A DNA stretch of 6,268 nucleotides from an uncultured Robinsoniella sp. (GTDB taxonomy: Bacteria; Bacillota; Clostridia; Lachnospirales; Lachnospiraceae). The stretch's first letter is position 1; every line of letters starts with the position of its first letter. The DNA is taken from the NCBI GenBank assembly GCA_900539655.1, contig UQCR01000203.1, positions 1 to 6,268 of the forward strand. Direction: 5' to 3'. The translations under genes were made by a program, and so were the position numbers. This document shows, one piece after another, positions 1 to 6,054 of the stretch. The notes below the pieces were generated by a model, which saw only the letters and a program-made list of their open reading frames with translations, was not told where the DNA came from and did no database searches.

Positions 1-104
1 TTTTTGGCGGATAGTATTCGACTGGCTCCCAGCGGATACTAAGCGGGCACTGAGCTGCGAAATGCATCAGGATTTCGGAGCGAATGCCCGCGTGCCGCCA
101 AAAA
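1..104. other. Predicted three-way-junction fold in the left repeat
   Basis: Nearly every base of this stretch can be paired. The outer stem is 10 bp (TTTTTGGCGG at 1-10 with CCGCCAAAAA at 95-104). Arm A is 13-25 with 29-40: 12 pairs, one a T-G wobble, one bulged A at 21, and a CTC loop. Arm B is GCGGGCA at 43-49 with TGCCCGC at 85-91, continued inside by 55-63 with 72-80 (one G-G mismatch) around an 8-nt loop. The 51 bases 55-105 are unchanged in the inverted copy at the other end of the window, whereas substitutions start at 106. This suggests that the folded part is the conserved core of a dispersed repeat. The fold is seen in the sequence; whether it acts as RNA or DNA is unknown. The element may begin before position 1. 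Confidence 0.6.
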
Positions 105-270
105 GTGCTCCGGGAAGGTTAGAAAATGCCAGTTCTGCGGTAAGCCTTCCAAACCAATGTCCTGGTCCGCCCCCTTCTCTTTCCGTACACTACCTCCATC
201 TACAAAGCGTAAATTTAATTAGCTAAACCCAAATATAATGCATTTAATAGAACATTACAAAACATTCGCT
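55..270 (+). repeat. Left arm of long inverted repeat
   Basis: This segment is the reverse complement of 6055-6268. From 55 to 212 there are only six mismatches (106, 110, 140, 159, 165, 168). A short divergent patch with a 2-nt indel lies at 213-220, followed by four mismatches (231, 255, 258, 264) up to the shared TTCGCT at 265-270, giving roughly 94% identity overall. Weak similarity continues to about 290 (TTAGAGC at 278-284). A 54-codon ORF at 62-226 is present, but all six substitutions between copies within its aligned part change an amino acid and it has no ribosome binding site, so it is not called as a gene. Confidence 0.9.
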
Positions 271-356
271 GTATTATTAGAGCGTGTTGGAAACTTTCTT
301 TCCGACCGCCATGCATCACTTTTGTAGAAATCGTTTAAACTATCATCTATCATCAG

Positions 357-364
357 AAAGGAGG
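357..364 (+). promoter_or_regulatory. Ribosome binding site fixing a TTG start
   Basis: AAAGGAGG ends 8 nt before the TTG at 373. The next in-frame ATG, at 391, is 26 nt away from it, so the site selects the TTG start of the first exporter gene. No convincing sigma-70 promoter was found in 271-356. The best pair, TAGAAA (325-330) with TATCAT (348-353), would start transcription inside this SD. Confidence 0.8.
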
Positions 365-372
365 CATTAATT

Positions 373-2094
373 TTGAAGCTGATTTTATCCATGATCAAAA
401 AACATTTACCGCTTTTTTGCTGTGCCATCTTCTTCTTAACAATAGAAGCTCTCTGTGATTTGCTTCAGCCTGCTTTTATGTCCCGCATTGTAGATGAAGG
501 TGTCAAATACCAGGATACTTCTATAGTGCTCCATTACGGCCTGATTATGCTATTGATTGCACTGCTGGGCGCTCTGGGTGCCGTTATGCGTAATATCCTG
601 GCAAGCCGCACCTCCCAGCAGATTGGAAAAGAACTGCGCTCTATCCTGTTTCAAAAAATTCAAACTTTCTCTTTTGCAAATATTGACAGGCTGCACACTG
701 CATCTCTGATCACACGCCTGACTAATGACGTTACACAGATCCAGAATTTTATTAACGGGAGCATGCGTATTCTTGTAAAAGCTCCCATAACCTGTATTGG
801 CGCCATATTCCTGATCGTGACCAGGACACCCCGGCAGATTCCCATGATTATTCTGATTCTCATACTCTGTTCTGTCTGGATCCTTGGAAATATGATGCTG
901 GGATATCCCCGATTTGACCGTCTCCAGAAAAAGCTGGACCGGTTAAATAATGTCAGCAGGGAATTTTTGTCTTCCATTCGGGTTGTAAAAGCATTTGGGA
1001 GAGAGCAATTTGAAACAGATAGATTTGCACAGGCAGCCGATGATCTGGCGGCCTCAGGAACCTCCGCCATGCGTGTAACTTCCGTCTTCGGCCCTCTGAT
1101 CAATCTGACCGTTAACACCGGCATCGTGGTATTGCTCTGGCTTGGCGGCAATGGAGGACAGGCGGACGTGGGAAAGCTTATGGCATCCGTAAATTACATG
1201 ACGCAAGTACTCTTTTCCCTGGGCATGGTTTCCAATATTTTAAACAGTATGGTACGCGCCACCGCCTCTGCGAATCGTGTACGGCAGGTATTGGATGAAG
1301 TCCCGGCTATGTCAGAACCGGAATCTCCGGTAAAAGGCGCTCTGTCCAGAGAAGTACTATTTCAGAATGTATCCTTTTCCTATCCCGGCTCAAAGCGTCT
1401 GGCTCTGCAAAACATTAGTTTTCACGCCTTGTCCGGTTCTACCATCGGAATTATCGGTTCAACCGGTTCCGGGAAGTCAACTCTGATTAATCTGATACCA
1501 CGGTTTTATGATGTAAATGAAGGGACAGTCCTGGTGGGAGGCCACGACATACGCCTGCAGGATACCAAATGCCTGCGCAGCCACATTGGCATGGTACCCC
1601 AGAAATCATTTTTATTCTCCGGCAGTATCATTGATAATCTCCGTTTTGGTGCTCCGGATGTCGAGGATGATTCTGTATGGGAAGCTGCCAGGATTGCCTG
1701 TGCCCACAGTTTTATAACATCCTTTCCCGATGGATATGATACCATGCTCGGTCAGGGAGGCGTCAATCTCTCGGGAGGTCAGAAACAGCGATTATCCATA
1801 GCAAGGGCTCTGGTCCGCCAGCCTGAAATTCTGATCCTGGATGACTGCACCAGCGCTTTGGATGCTTCCACAGAAGCCCATGTAATGTGCAATATCCGTT
1901 CCCATTCACAGGAAACAACCGTTTTCCTCATCAGCCAGCGGATCTCTTCTGTCATGCGCTCCGATCTGATTCTCTGCCTGGAAGACGGTGTTCTTTGCGG
2001 ACTGGGGAAACATGAAGAACTGTTAAGAGATTGCAGTGTTTACCAGGAAATATATCGTTCACAGATAGGAGATGAAGAAATTGCCAGAGCTTAA
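373..2094 (+). CDS. ABC exporter half-transporter with degenerate ATPase site (subunit 1)
   Basis: A 573-residue membrane subunit of a type IV ABC exporter, probably multidrug or lipophilic substrate efflux; the substrate cannot be read from sequence. The N-terminal ABC transmembrane domain has hydrophobic segments near residues 12-36, 52-75, 133-150, 156-176, 238-258 and 270-290, with the conserved SLITRLTNDV stretch at 111-120. The ATPase domain has A-loop Y337, Walker A GSTGSGKST (362-370, K368), Q-loop Q410, signature LSGGQ (466-470), Walker B ILILDD with D490, and D-loop SALD (494-497). The catalytic glutamate is replaced by D491 and the switch histidine by Q522, so its own nucleotide site should hydrolyse ATP poorly. 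It must pair with the next gene, as in BmrC, LmrC and TM287. The start is TTG, chosen from the SD at 357-364. Its end overlaps the next gene. Confidence 0.95.
   Translation: MKLILSMIKKHLPLFCCAIFFLTIEALCDLLQPAFMSRIVDEGVKYQDTSIVLHYGLIMLLIALLGALGAVMRNILASRTSQQIGKELRSILFQKIQTFSFANIDRLHTASLITRLTNDVTQIQNFINGSMRILVKAPITCIGAIFLIVTRTPRQIPMIILILILCSVWILGNMMLGYPRFDRLQKKLDRLNNVSREFLSSIRVVKAFGREQFETDRFAQAADDLAASGTSAMRVTSVFGPLINLTVNTGIVVLLWLGGNGGQADVGKLMASVNYMTQVLFSLGMVSNILNSMVRATASANRVRQVLDEVPAMSEPESPVKGALSREVLFQNVSFSYPGSKRLALQNISFHALSGSTIGIIGSTGSGKSTLINLIPRFYDVNEGTVLVGGHDIRLQDTKCLRSHIGMVPQKSFLFSGSIIDNLRFGAPDVEDDSVWEAARIACAHSFITSFPDGYDTMLGQGGVNLSGGQKQRLSIARALVRQPEILILDDCTSALDASTEAHVMCNIRSHSQETTVFLISQRISSVMRSDLILCLEDGVLCGLGKHEELLRDCSVYQEIYRSQIGDEEIARA
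2067..2071 (+). promoter_or_regulatory. SD abutting the start of exporter gene 2
   Basis: AGGAG ends directly at the A of ATG 2072, giving no spacer. An in-frame TTG at 2081 would be spaced 9 nt from it. A TAG at 2066-2068 blocks any earlier start in this frame. Translation of gene 2 is therefore either coupled to termination of gene 1 (stop at 2092-2094) or begins at TTG 2081. Confidence 0.5.
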
Positions 2095-3883
2095 ACCAAA
2101 TGGAATTCCGCCTTCCAAGACATCTATGAGGCACCAAAGAGGGCTGCCCGTAGTAAAACCCAAAAACTTAAGAGGCACATTGCTTCGTCTCTGGAATCTC
2201 ACAAAGGGCCACCGCCAGGGCTTGTTAGCCGTTTTTTTCCTGTCCGGCTTTGCCTCTCTTTCCGCAATGCTGACCCCTTTTTTGATTGGACGCATTATTG
2301 ATCATATTGATGCTTTGAACCCGGTCCCCTTTTTGCTGATGGGATTATTCCTCGTGTATCTGGCTGACTGGGCAATCCGCTTTTTCCAATCCTTCCTGAT
2401 GGCGTCCGTATCCCAGAAAATGATTTGCTTTATCAGAAAATTATTATTTTCTAAAATGAAAAATCTTCCGCTGTCTTATTTTGATAAAAGCCAGCACGGA
2501 GATTTAATGAGCAGGCTGACAAACGATATCGACAATATCAGCACCACCATATCCGATTCCCTGACCCAGCTTATGATGCTTGCCTTTACTTTAACAGGCA
2601 TACTGTTCATTATGCTTTGGTTAAATGTCTGGCTTACTTTAACGGCACTGATTACTGTTCCGTTTGTATTTTTACTTACCAAAACAATTACCAGACATAC
2701 ACGTAAATTATACCGGGCACAGCAAAACGTACTTGGATCACTAAACGGGCATATTGAGGAAAGCATAACCGGACTTGCTCTGGTAAAAGCCTTCGGCCGG
2801 GAGTCACAGGTCACGGAAGAATTTGAAACTCACAATGAATCCCTCTGCCGGATCGGAACTAGAGCACTGATCTGGACCGGCTACCTGATGCCCATAATGA
2901 ACGTTATCAATAACCTTGGTTTTATCTGTATCACCGTTGTCAGTGGCATTATGGCAGCACAGGGACTTATCACTGTGGGTGTGATATCCAGTTTTCTGCT
3001 GTATTCCAGACAATTTACCAGACCTCTCATTGAAGTATCCAACATCTTCAATGTATTTCAGACTGCTGTGGCAGGTGCCGAACGTATATTTGATATCTTC
3101 GATGAAACACCGGAACCGCCGGATCAACCGGACGCTCTGCCTGCTGATCATCCAAGGGGAGCGGTGGTGTTTGACCACGTCTGGTTTGGTTATCAGCCGG
3201 ATATCCCTATCCTGAAAGATTTGAGCTTTACCGTCCCACCCGGTACCCGCATCGCCATTGTCGGTCCAACAGGCGCCGGAAAAACTACAATCATCAGCCT
3301 TCTGGCACGGTTCTACGATGTAACGGACGGACGTATTCTTTTGGATGGCATCGATCTGAGGGATTACAAAAAATCTGGTCTCAGAAACAGTTTCGGCATT
3401 GTATTACAGGATACCGCTTTATTTTATTTAAGCATCCGTGAAAATATCCGATATGGACGGGAAAATGCAACAGATGAAGAAGTGGCTGCTGCTGCCAAAG
3501 CCGCTGGTGCCCACAGCTTTATCACACGTCTGCCCAGGGGATATGATACCCTGGTGGGAGAAGACGGCGGCAGTTTCAGCCAGGGAGAACGCCAGCTCAT
3601 TACCATAGCCAGAGCAATCCTGGCAGATGCTCCCATTCTGGTTCTGGACGAAGCAACCAGCTCTGTAGATACCCGGACGGAACAGAAAATCAGAAAAGCA
3701 GTGCTGCAGCTTACGCAAAACCGCACTTCTTTTATAATCGCCCACCGCCTGTCCACGATCCGGGATTCCGATGTCATACTTTTATTAAAAGATGGAGAAA
3801 TTGCCGAGATGGGAAACCATGCAGAACTGCTCTCCAGAAAAGGATTTTATTATGAAATGTATCAGACGCAGATGGGATTATAA
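2072..3883 (+). CDS. ABC exporter half-transporter with canonical ATPase site (subunit 2)
   Basis: A 603-residue partner of the preceding subunit, overlapping it by 23 bp, so the two are made from one transcript and should assemble one to one in the membrane. An N-terminal cytosolic extension of about 45 residues precedes the transmembrane domain, with hydrophobic segments near 51-73, 86-109, 165-183, 186-206, 273-293 and 298-312 and the DLMSRLTNDI stretch from 144. The ATPase domain has A-loop Y374, Walker A GPTGAGKTT (398-406, K404), Q-loop Q446, Walker B with D526 and catalytic E527, D-loop SSVD (530-533) and switch H558. Its signature is FSQGE (502-506) rather than LSGGQ. That deviation completes the degenerate site made with subunit 1, while its own Walker motifs pair with the intact LSGGQ of subunit 1. 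This resembles BmrD, LmrD and TM288. The start could be ATG 2072 or TTG 2081 (residue 4). Confidence 0.95.
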   Translation: MKKLPELKPNGIPPSKTSMRHQRGLPVVKPKNLRGTLLRLWNLTKGHRQGLLAVFFLSGFASLSAMLTPFLIGRIIDHIDALNPVPFLLMGLFLVYLADWAIRFFQSFLMASVSQKMICFIRKLLFSKMKNLPLSYFDKSQHGDLMSRLTNDIDNISTTISDSLTQLMMLAFTLTGILFIMLWLNVWLTLTALITVPFVFLLTKTITRHTRKLYRAQQNVLGSLNGHIEESITGLALVKAFGRESQVTEEFETHNESLCRIGTRALIWTGYLMPIMNVINNLGFICITVVSGIMAAQGLITVGVISSFLLYSRQFTRPLIEVSNIFNVFQTAVAGAERIFDIFDETPEPPDQPDALPADHPRGAVVFDHVWFGYQPDIPILKDLSFTVPPGTRIAIVGPTGAGKTTIISLLARFYDVTDGRILLDGIDLRDYKKSGLRNSFGIVLQDTALFYLSIRENIRYGRENATDEEVAAAAKAAGAHSFITRLPRGYDTLVGEDGGSFSQGERQLITIARAILADAPILVLDEATSSVDTRTEQKIRKAVLQLTQNRTSFIIAHRLSTIRDSDVILLLKDGEIAEMGNHAELLSRKGFYYEMYQTQMGL

Positions 3884-3895
3884 ATTCCCATCTGC
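3868..3895. terminator. Hairpin shared by converging gene ends
   Basis: GCAGATGGGA (3868-3877) pairs perfectly with TCCCATCTGC (3886-3895) around an 8-nt loop. The loop contains TTATAA, the stop codons of both converging genes. There is no clean T-run on either side, only ACTTCCTATATATTTT on the + side, so efficient intrinsic termination is uncertain. It is the only candidate for ending both operons. Confidence 0.45.
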
Positions 3896-4720
3896 ACTTC
3901 CTATATATTTTCCTTCCAGGAGGTACCGTTTCACATTTTTTTGCAGAGTTGTATTTTCAGGCAGATTTTCATAAGGAATATCTTTGCTTTTATATATCCA
4001 GATCAAAAATTCCTGATTTTCGGGATGTACCTTCGTGATCTGGAACTGATTCTGGAACTGAATAATCCTGGAATTCTCAGGCAGGACATCTTTCAGTCCC
4101 GGAGCCAGGAGCCAAGAGCGGCAACATATTTTTTTATACCGGAAATCCGGGAAGTAACGTGAAAAAAATTGCTTTGCCATTTTATAGGATTCCTCACATT
4201 TCTCTATGGAGATGTCTGCATCTGATGGGATGTGGATATCTAATATTTCTGTTTCATCATATACCATTGACTCCTGGCTGTATAATGGCAAATTTACGCC
4301 GGGCGACACCAGCATTTCAAATTCAAGAGACCCCAGCCGATACAGCATGCCGGACAACTGTCTGGGTACCCAGAAAGCACGGTCAAAACCATAGACCCCA
4401 AAGCTTTCCCTGTATTCATTTACAAATCTTGTAATGCATTTCATGGTATCCCAAAACACAGCATCTTCTATCCCTATTTCCTCATAATTCTTCTTTGTCC
4501 GCAAAGCCGCATAAAGAACGGCCGTGAGGATTTTAAACCCATGCTTATCTTCACCCAGTCTGGCACGCAGTCTCTGCAGACCCTCATCCCATTTTTCAGA
4601 ATCAAAAAGCAGATCCAGTTCCTCTAACTGGTCCAGGGCGATACTCCCTTCCATAGCAATTACAGTTTGTATGACAGCTTCCGGCAGCTCTATGTTTCTG
4701 CATAAATCTTTTAAACTCAT
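3878..4720 (-). CDS. Acyltransferase-domain protein (NAT_N / GNAT_C type)
   Basis: A 280-residue soluble protein with no signal peptide or membrane segment. I recognise it as the Clostridia family annotated as acyltransferase domain-containing, with an all-helical N-acyltransferase N-terminal half and a GNAT-like C-terminal half. Family-like stretches are MSLKDLCRNIELPE (1-14), RFVNEY then FDRAFWVPRQLS (98-123), ILDIHIPSD (159-167), RSWLLAPGLKDVLPENSRI (201-219) and a C-terminal SKDIPYENLPENTTLQ (245-260). No substrate or reaction can be assigned; catalytic residues for this family are not known to me. The start at 4720 is chosen because GGAGG (4728-4732) precedes it by 7 nt. An upstream in-frame ATG at 4798 lies inside the nuclease gene and has no such support. 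It lies 37 bp downstream of the nuclease gene on the same strand and is probably cotranscribed. Its stop overlaps the exporter gene's stop by 6 bp on the opposite strand. Confidence 0.8.
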   Translation of the reverse strand: MSLKDLCRNIELPEAVIQTVIAMEGSIALDQLEELDLLFDSEKWDEGLQRLRARLGEDKHGFKILTAVLYAALRTKKNYEEIGIEDAVFWDTMKCITRFVNEYRESFGVYGFDRAFWVPRQLSGMLYRLGSLEFEMLVSPGVNLPLYSQESMVYDETEILDIHIPSDADISIEKCEESYKMAKQFFSRYFPDFRYKKICCRSWLLAPGLKDVLPENSRIIQFQNQFQITKVHPENQEFLIWIYKSKDIPYENLPENTTLQKNVKRYLLEGKYIGSADGNL

Positions 4721-4727
4721 ATATGAA

Positions 4728-4732
4728 CCTCC
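4728..4732 (-). promoter_or_regulatory. Ribosome binding site of the acyltransferase gene
   Basis: GGAGG on the - strand lies 7 nt before ATG 4720. It decides the start against the longer reading frame beginning at 4798. Confidence 0.8.
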
Positions 4733-4757
4733 ATAGAAATGATTGTTTAAACACCTT

Positions 4758-4988
4758 TTAATTCTTATTACCCTGCCTGATCGCAACATAGTCGGCAAAG
4801 TCCTGTATACTTTTTGCTTTTGCGGCTGCTTTTAGCCACTGCGATAACAAGTTCAGATCTTTTTCTTCTTTGATTTTAGATTGCAGGTCTGTTGGAACTT
4901 CTCCAATTTCCCTTAAGAACAAAAAAATATCTTCCACCTTCCCTTTTATAATTCCATCATTTACTAACATCTCACCCAATACTGTCAT
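4758..4988 (-). CDS. Possible gene-within-gene: RpnS-like C-terminal antitoxin
   Basis: An in-frame ATG (codon 232 of the nuclease) is preceded on the - strand by AAAGGAGG at 4997-5004 with an 8-nt spacer, as good as any start in the window. Translation from it gives a 76-residue protein, MTVLGEMLVNDG..., made of the helical C-terminal domain only, without the nuclease core. For Escherichia coli Rpn proteins it has been reported that an internally initiated small C-terminal product (RpnS) binds and inhibits the toxic full-length nuclease. The position and size here fit that arrangement. That this product is made, and that it inhibits, is inference. The alternative is that the purine run is merely the codons for I-K-E-D. 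No separate promoter was identified with confidence upstream of it. Confidence 0.55.
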   Translation of the reverse strand: MTVLGEMLVNDGIIKGKVEDIFLFLREIGEVPTDLQSKIKEEKDLNLLSQWLKAAAKAKSIQDFADYVAIRQGNKN

Positions 4989-5681
4989 ACCAATATCCTC
5001 CTTTATCTCTTCCAAATCCATACTCCCAAGAAATTTACTTGCAAATGCATATAGTACAGCCTGCATCCTTTGTGCATCTTCTGATAACATGCCGTTTTTC
5101 ATTTCATCTTTCAGTATCTTTATCCCGAATTTAATCCGTTCCTTCTGGGAAACAGTTCCGGACATAAATGGCATAAATAAGATGGGAAGCAAGTCTGCCC
5201 GGTTAAGCTTTTTATCCTGTTCCATTTTCTCCTGTATATCTTGAATTACGGCATCAGCATTTTGATTCTTCAAAATAATTGGAATGATCCGATAAGTATT
5301 AATCCCCTCGCTTAAGCTTGTCATGGGATTTTTTATATTTCCGGTAAAGACAACATATGTAATGACCGGTACATCAAATGTCCTTCCGGTGACCGCTTCG
5401 TATTCCCGAAACCGTTTCATATCTACCGTTCCATGATAGGTGCTCTGAAACTCAAAATGAGACCAGGAACCGTCATCCATCACATAATTGAAATCTTCAA
5501 ACATCTGCTTTACTCTTAAGTATACATGCTCTGTGGGTGCTGATTGCATGATTTTACCCTTAATGTGAAAATATGGAACCATCTCCTCCGCAAAAAACTG
5601 AGCTGCCATTTTCATAGCCAGATCTTCAAGCTTTTGATTATCCGGCTTCCATTTCTTTTGTTTTAATATTGTTTCCTCCAT
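4758..5681 (-). CDS. Rpn family recombination-promoting nuclease (PD-(D/E)XK fold)
   Basis: A 307-residue protein of the Rpn/YhgA-like family, formerly annotated as putative transposase 31. Members are DNA endonucleases that raise RecA-independent recombination, and some act in anti-phage defence. The N-terminal part (about 14-150) carries the nuclease core: an opening helix (LAMKMAAQFFAEE), then acidic D69-D70 and WSHFEFQST, where E77 and Q79 stand at the usual E-x-K/Q metal-binding pair. The FREY and VITYVVFTG stretches that follow are typical. A helical C-terminal part follows from about 200. The start at 5681 is supported by AGGAGG (5686-5691). The longer frame from 5750 would run through the -10 and -35 of the gene's own promoter. 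It heads a leftward unit with the acyltransferase gene and contains an internal start at 4988 described separately. No frameshift was seen; it appears intact. Confidence 0.88.
   Translation of the reverse strand: MEETILKQKKWKPDNQKLEDLAMKMAAQFFAEEMVPYFHIKGKIMQSAPTEHVYLRVKQMFEDFNYVMDDGSWSHFEFQSTYHGTVDMKRFREYEAVTGRTFDVPVITYVVFTGNIKNPMTSLSEGINTYRIIPIILKNQNADAVIQDIQEKMEQDKKLNRADLLPILFMPFMSGTVSQKERIKFGIKILKDEMKNGMLSEDAQRMQAVLYAFASKFLGSMDLEEIKEDIGMTVLGEMLVNDGIIKGKVEDIFLFLREIGEVPTDLQSKIKEEKDLNLLSQWLKAAAKAKSIQDFADYVAIRQGNKN
4997..5004 (-). promoter_or_regulatory. Intragenic Shine-Dalgarno in the nuclease gene
   Basis: AAAGGAGG read on the - strand lies within the codons for I-K-E-D, 8 nt before ATG 4988. 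It has the same eight-base core and the same spacing as the SD of the exporter operon at 357-364. Confidence 0.65.
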
Positions 5682-5685
5682 ACGG

Positions 5686-5691
5686 CCTCCT
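5686..5691 (-). promoter_or_regulatory. Ribosome binding site of the nuclease gene
   Basis: AGGAGG on the - strand lies 4 nt before ATG 5681. The spacing is slightly short, but the match is strong. It favours the 307-residue product over the 330-residue frame. Confidence 0.75.
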
Positions 5692-5721
5692 ATTCTGATA
5701 ACCATATAAGAAACTATCTGT

Positions 5722-5750
5722 ATTATAACCAGATTAATCCAAACAGACAA
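5722..5750 (-). promoter_or_regulatory. Sigma-70 promoter for the nuclease-acyltransferase unit
   Basis: On the - strand, TTGTCT (5745-5750) and a perfect TATAAT (5722-5727) are separated by exactly 17 bp. Transcription would start near 5715 and leave a leader of about 34 nt with the AGGAGG before ATG 5681. The -35 is overlapped by a small dyad at 5747-5760. Confidence 0.7.
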
Positions 5751-5760
5751 TAACTATTGT
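5747..5760. promoter_or_regulatory. Dyad over the -35 box, possible operator
   Basis: ACAATA (5747-5752) and TATTGT (5755-5760) form a perfect 6-bp inverted repeat with a 2-bp spacer. It covers the -35 region of the nuclease promoter. A repressor bound here would block transcription, but no regulator gene is in the window and short AT-rich dyads arise by chance. Confidence 0.3.
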
Positions 5761-5784
5761 TCATAATGTTTATTTGATTGTGTT

Positions 5785-5905
5785 ATAGATGTTTCTATAG
5801 ATAATTGGAAATTATCGCTTCGACTGAAGCAAGATCATTTGCTCTTGTGCTCCATCCAGACAGTAATGATGGTGAGGATGGAGCACAATAAATATCTTGA
5901 GATAT
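5785..5905 (-). ncRNA. Chain of adjacent hairpins, possible structured RNA or leader
   Basis: Six stems follow one another almost without gaps: 5785-5798 (ATAGA/TCTAT), 5800-5816 (GATAATT/AATTATC, 3-nt loop), 5817-5830 (GCTTC/GAAGC, 4-nt loop), 5830-5847 (CAAGA/TCTTG), 5845-5888 and 5892-5905 (ATATC/GATAT). The fifth is the strongest, with 13 perfect pairs (TTGTGCTCCATCC at 5845-5857 with GGATGGAGCACAA at 5876-5888) and an 18-nt loop. None is followed by a T-run, so they do not look like terminators. A leftward promoter at 5971-5999 would transcribe them. I do not recognise an RNA family. The strand is assigned only from that promoter, and a DNA role (binding or recombination site) is equally open. 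The surrounding 5751-6054 holds no credible gene. Confidence 0.4.
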
Positions 5906-5970
5906 ACTTGATGATAATTTATAAAGATAGCTTCTTATATTGCAAATTAGAAGTTACTGCCTATTTTTAC

Positions 5971-5999
5971 AGTATAACATGTAATTTTCACAAAATCAA
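5971..5999 (-). promoter_or_regulatory. Leftward promoter upstream of the hairpin chain
   Basis: On the - strand, TTGATT (5994-5999) and TATACT (5971-5976) are separated by 17 bp, with TGT just before the -10 giving an extended -10 element. A start near 5964 would produce an RNA that runs through the hairpins at 5785-5905 and could continue into the nuclease gene. The region is AT-rich, so chance matches are possible. Confidence 0.5.
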
Positions 6000-6054
6000 C
6001 TTTAGAATGTAAGAGAGACAATATTATTTTAATTACAAGCTCTAAGCTCCCTAG

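Noticed and set aside
62..226. 54-codon ORF in the left repeat, matched by a 64-codon ORF (6261-6067) in the right repeat
   Set aside because: There is no ribosome binding site. All six substitutions between the copies in the aligned part change an amino acid (S15R, P17S, V27L, C33Y, G35D, P36L), and the C-terminal ends differ through an indel. That is not the pattern of a selected protein.
325..353. Promoter for the exporter operon: TAGAAA, 17 bp, TATCAT
   Set aside because: The boxes are weak, and the predicted start near 360 would fall inside the SD, leaving a leader of about 13 nt. The operon promoter remains unidentified.
333..4752. The palindrome GTTTAAAC occurring both at 333-340 and at 4745-4752
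   Set aside because: Flanking bases do not match, and an 8-bp AT-rich palindrome occurring twice is easily chance.
4721..4798. N-terminal extension of the acyltransferase frame to ATG 4798 (306 residues)
   Set aside because: It would overlap the nuclease 3' end and lacks an SD. GGAGG at 4728-4732 points to ATG 4720.
5682..5750. N-terminal extension of the nuclease frame to ATG 5750 (330 residues)
   Set aside because: It would be translated across the gene's own -10 and -35 boxes and upstream of the AGGAGG at 5686-5691. There is no SD for 5750.
5845..5888. The 13-bp hairpin as an intrinsic terminator
   Set aside because: No T-run follows it on either strand, and no gene ends next to it.
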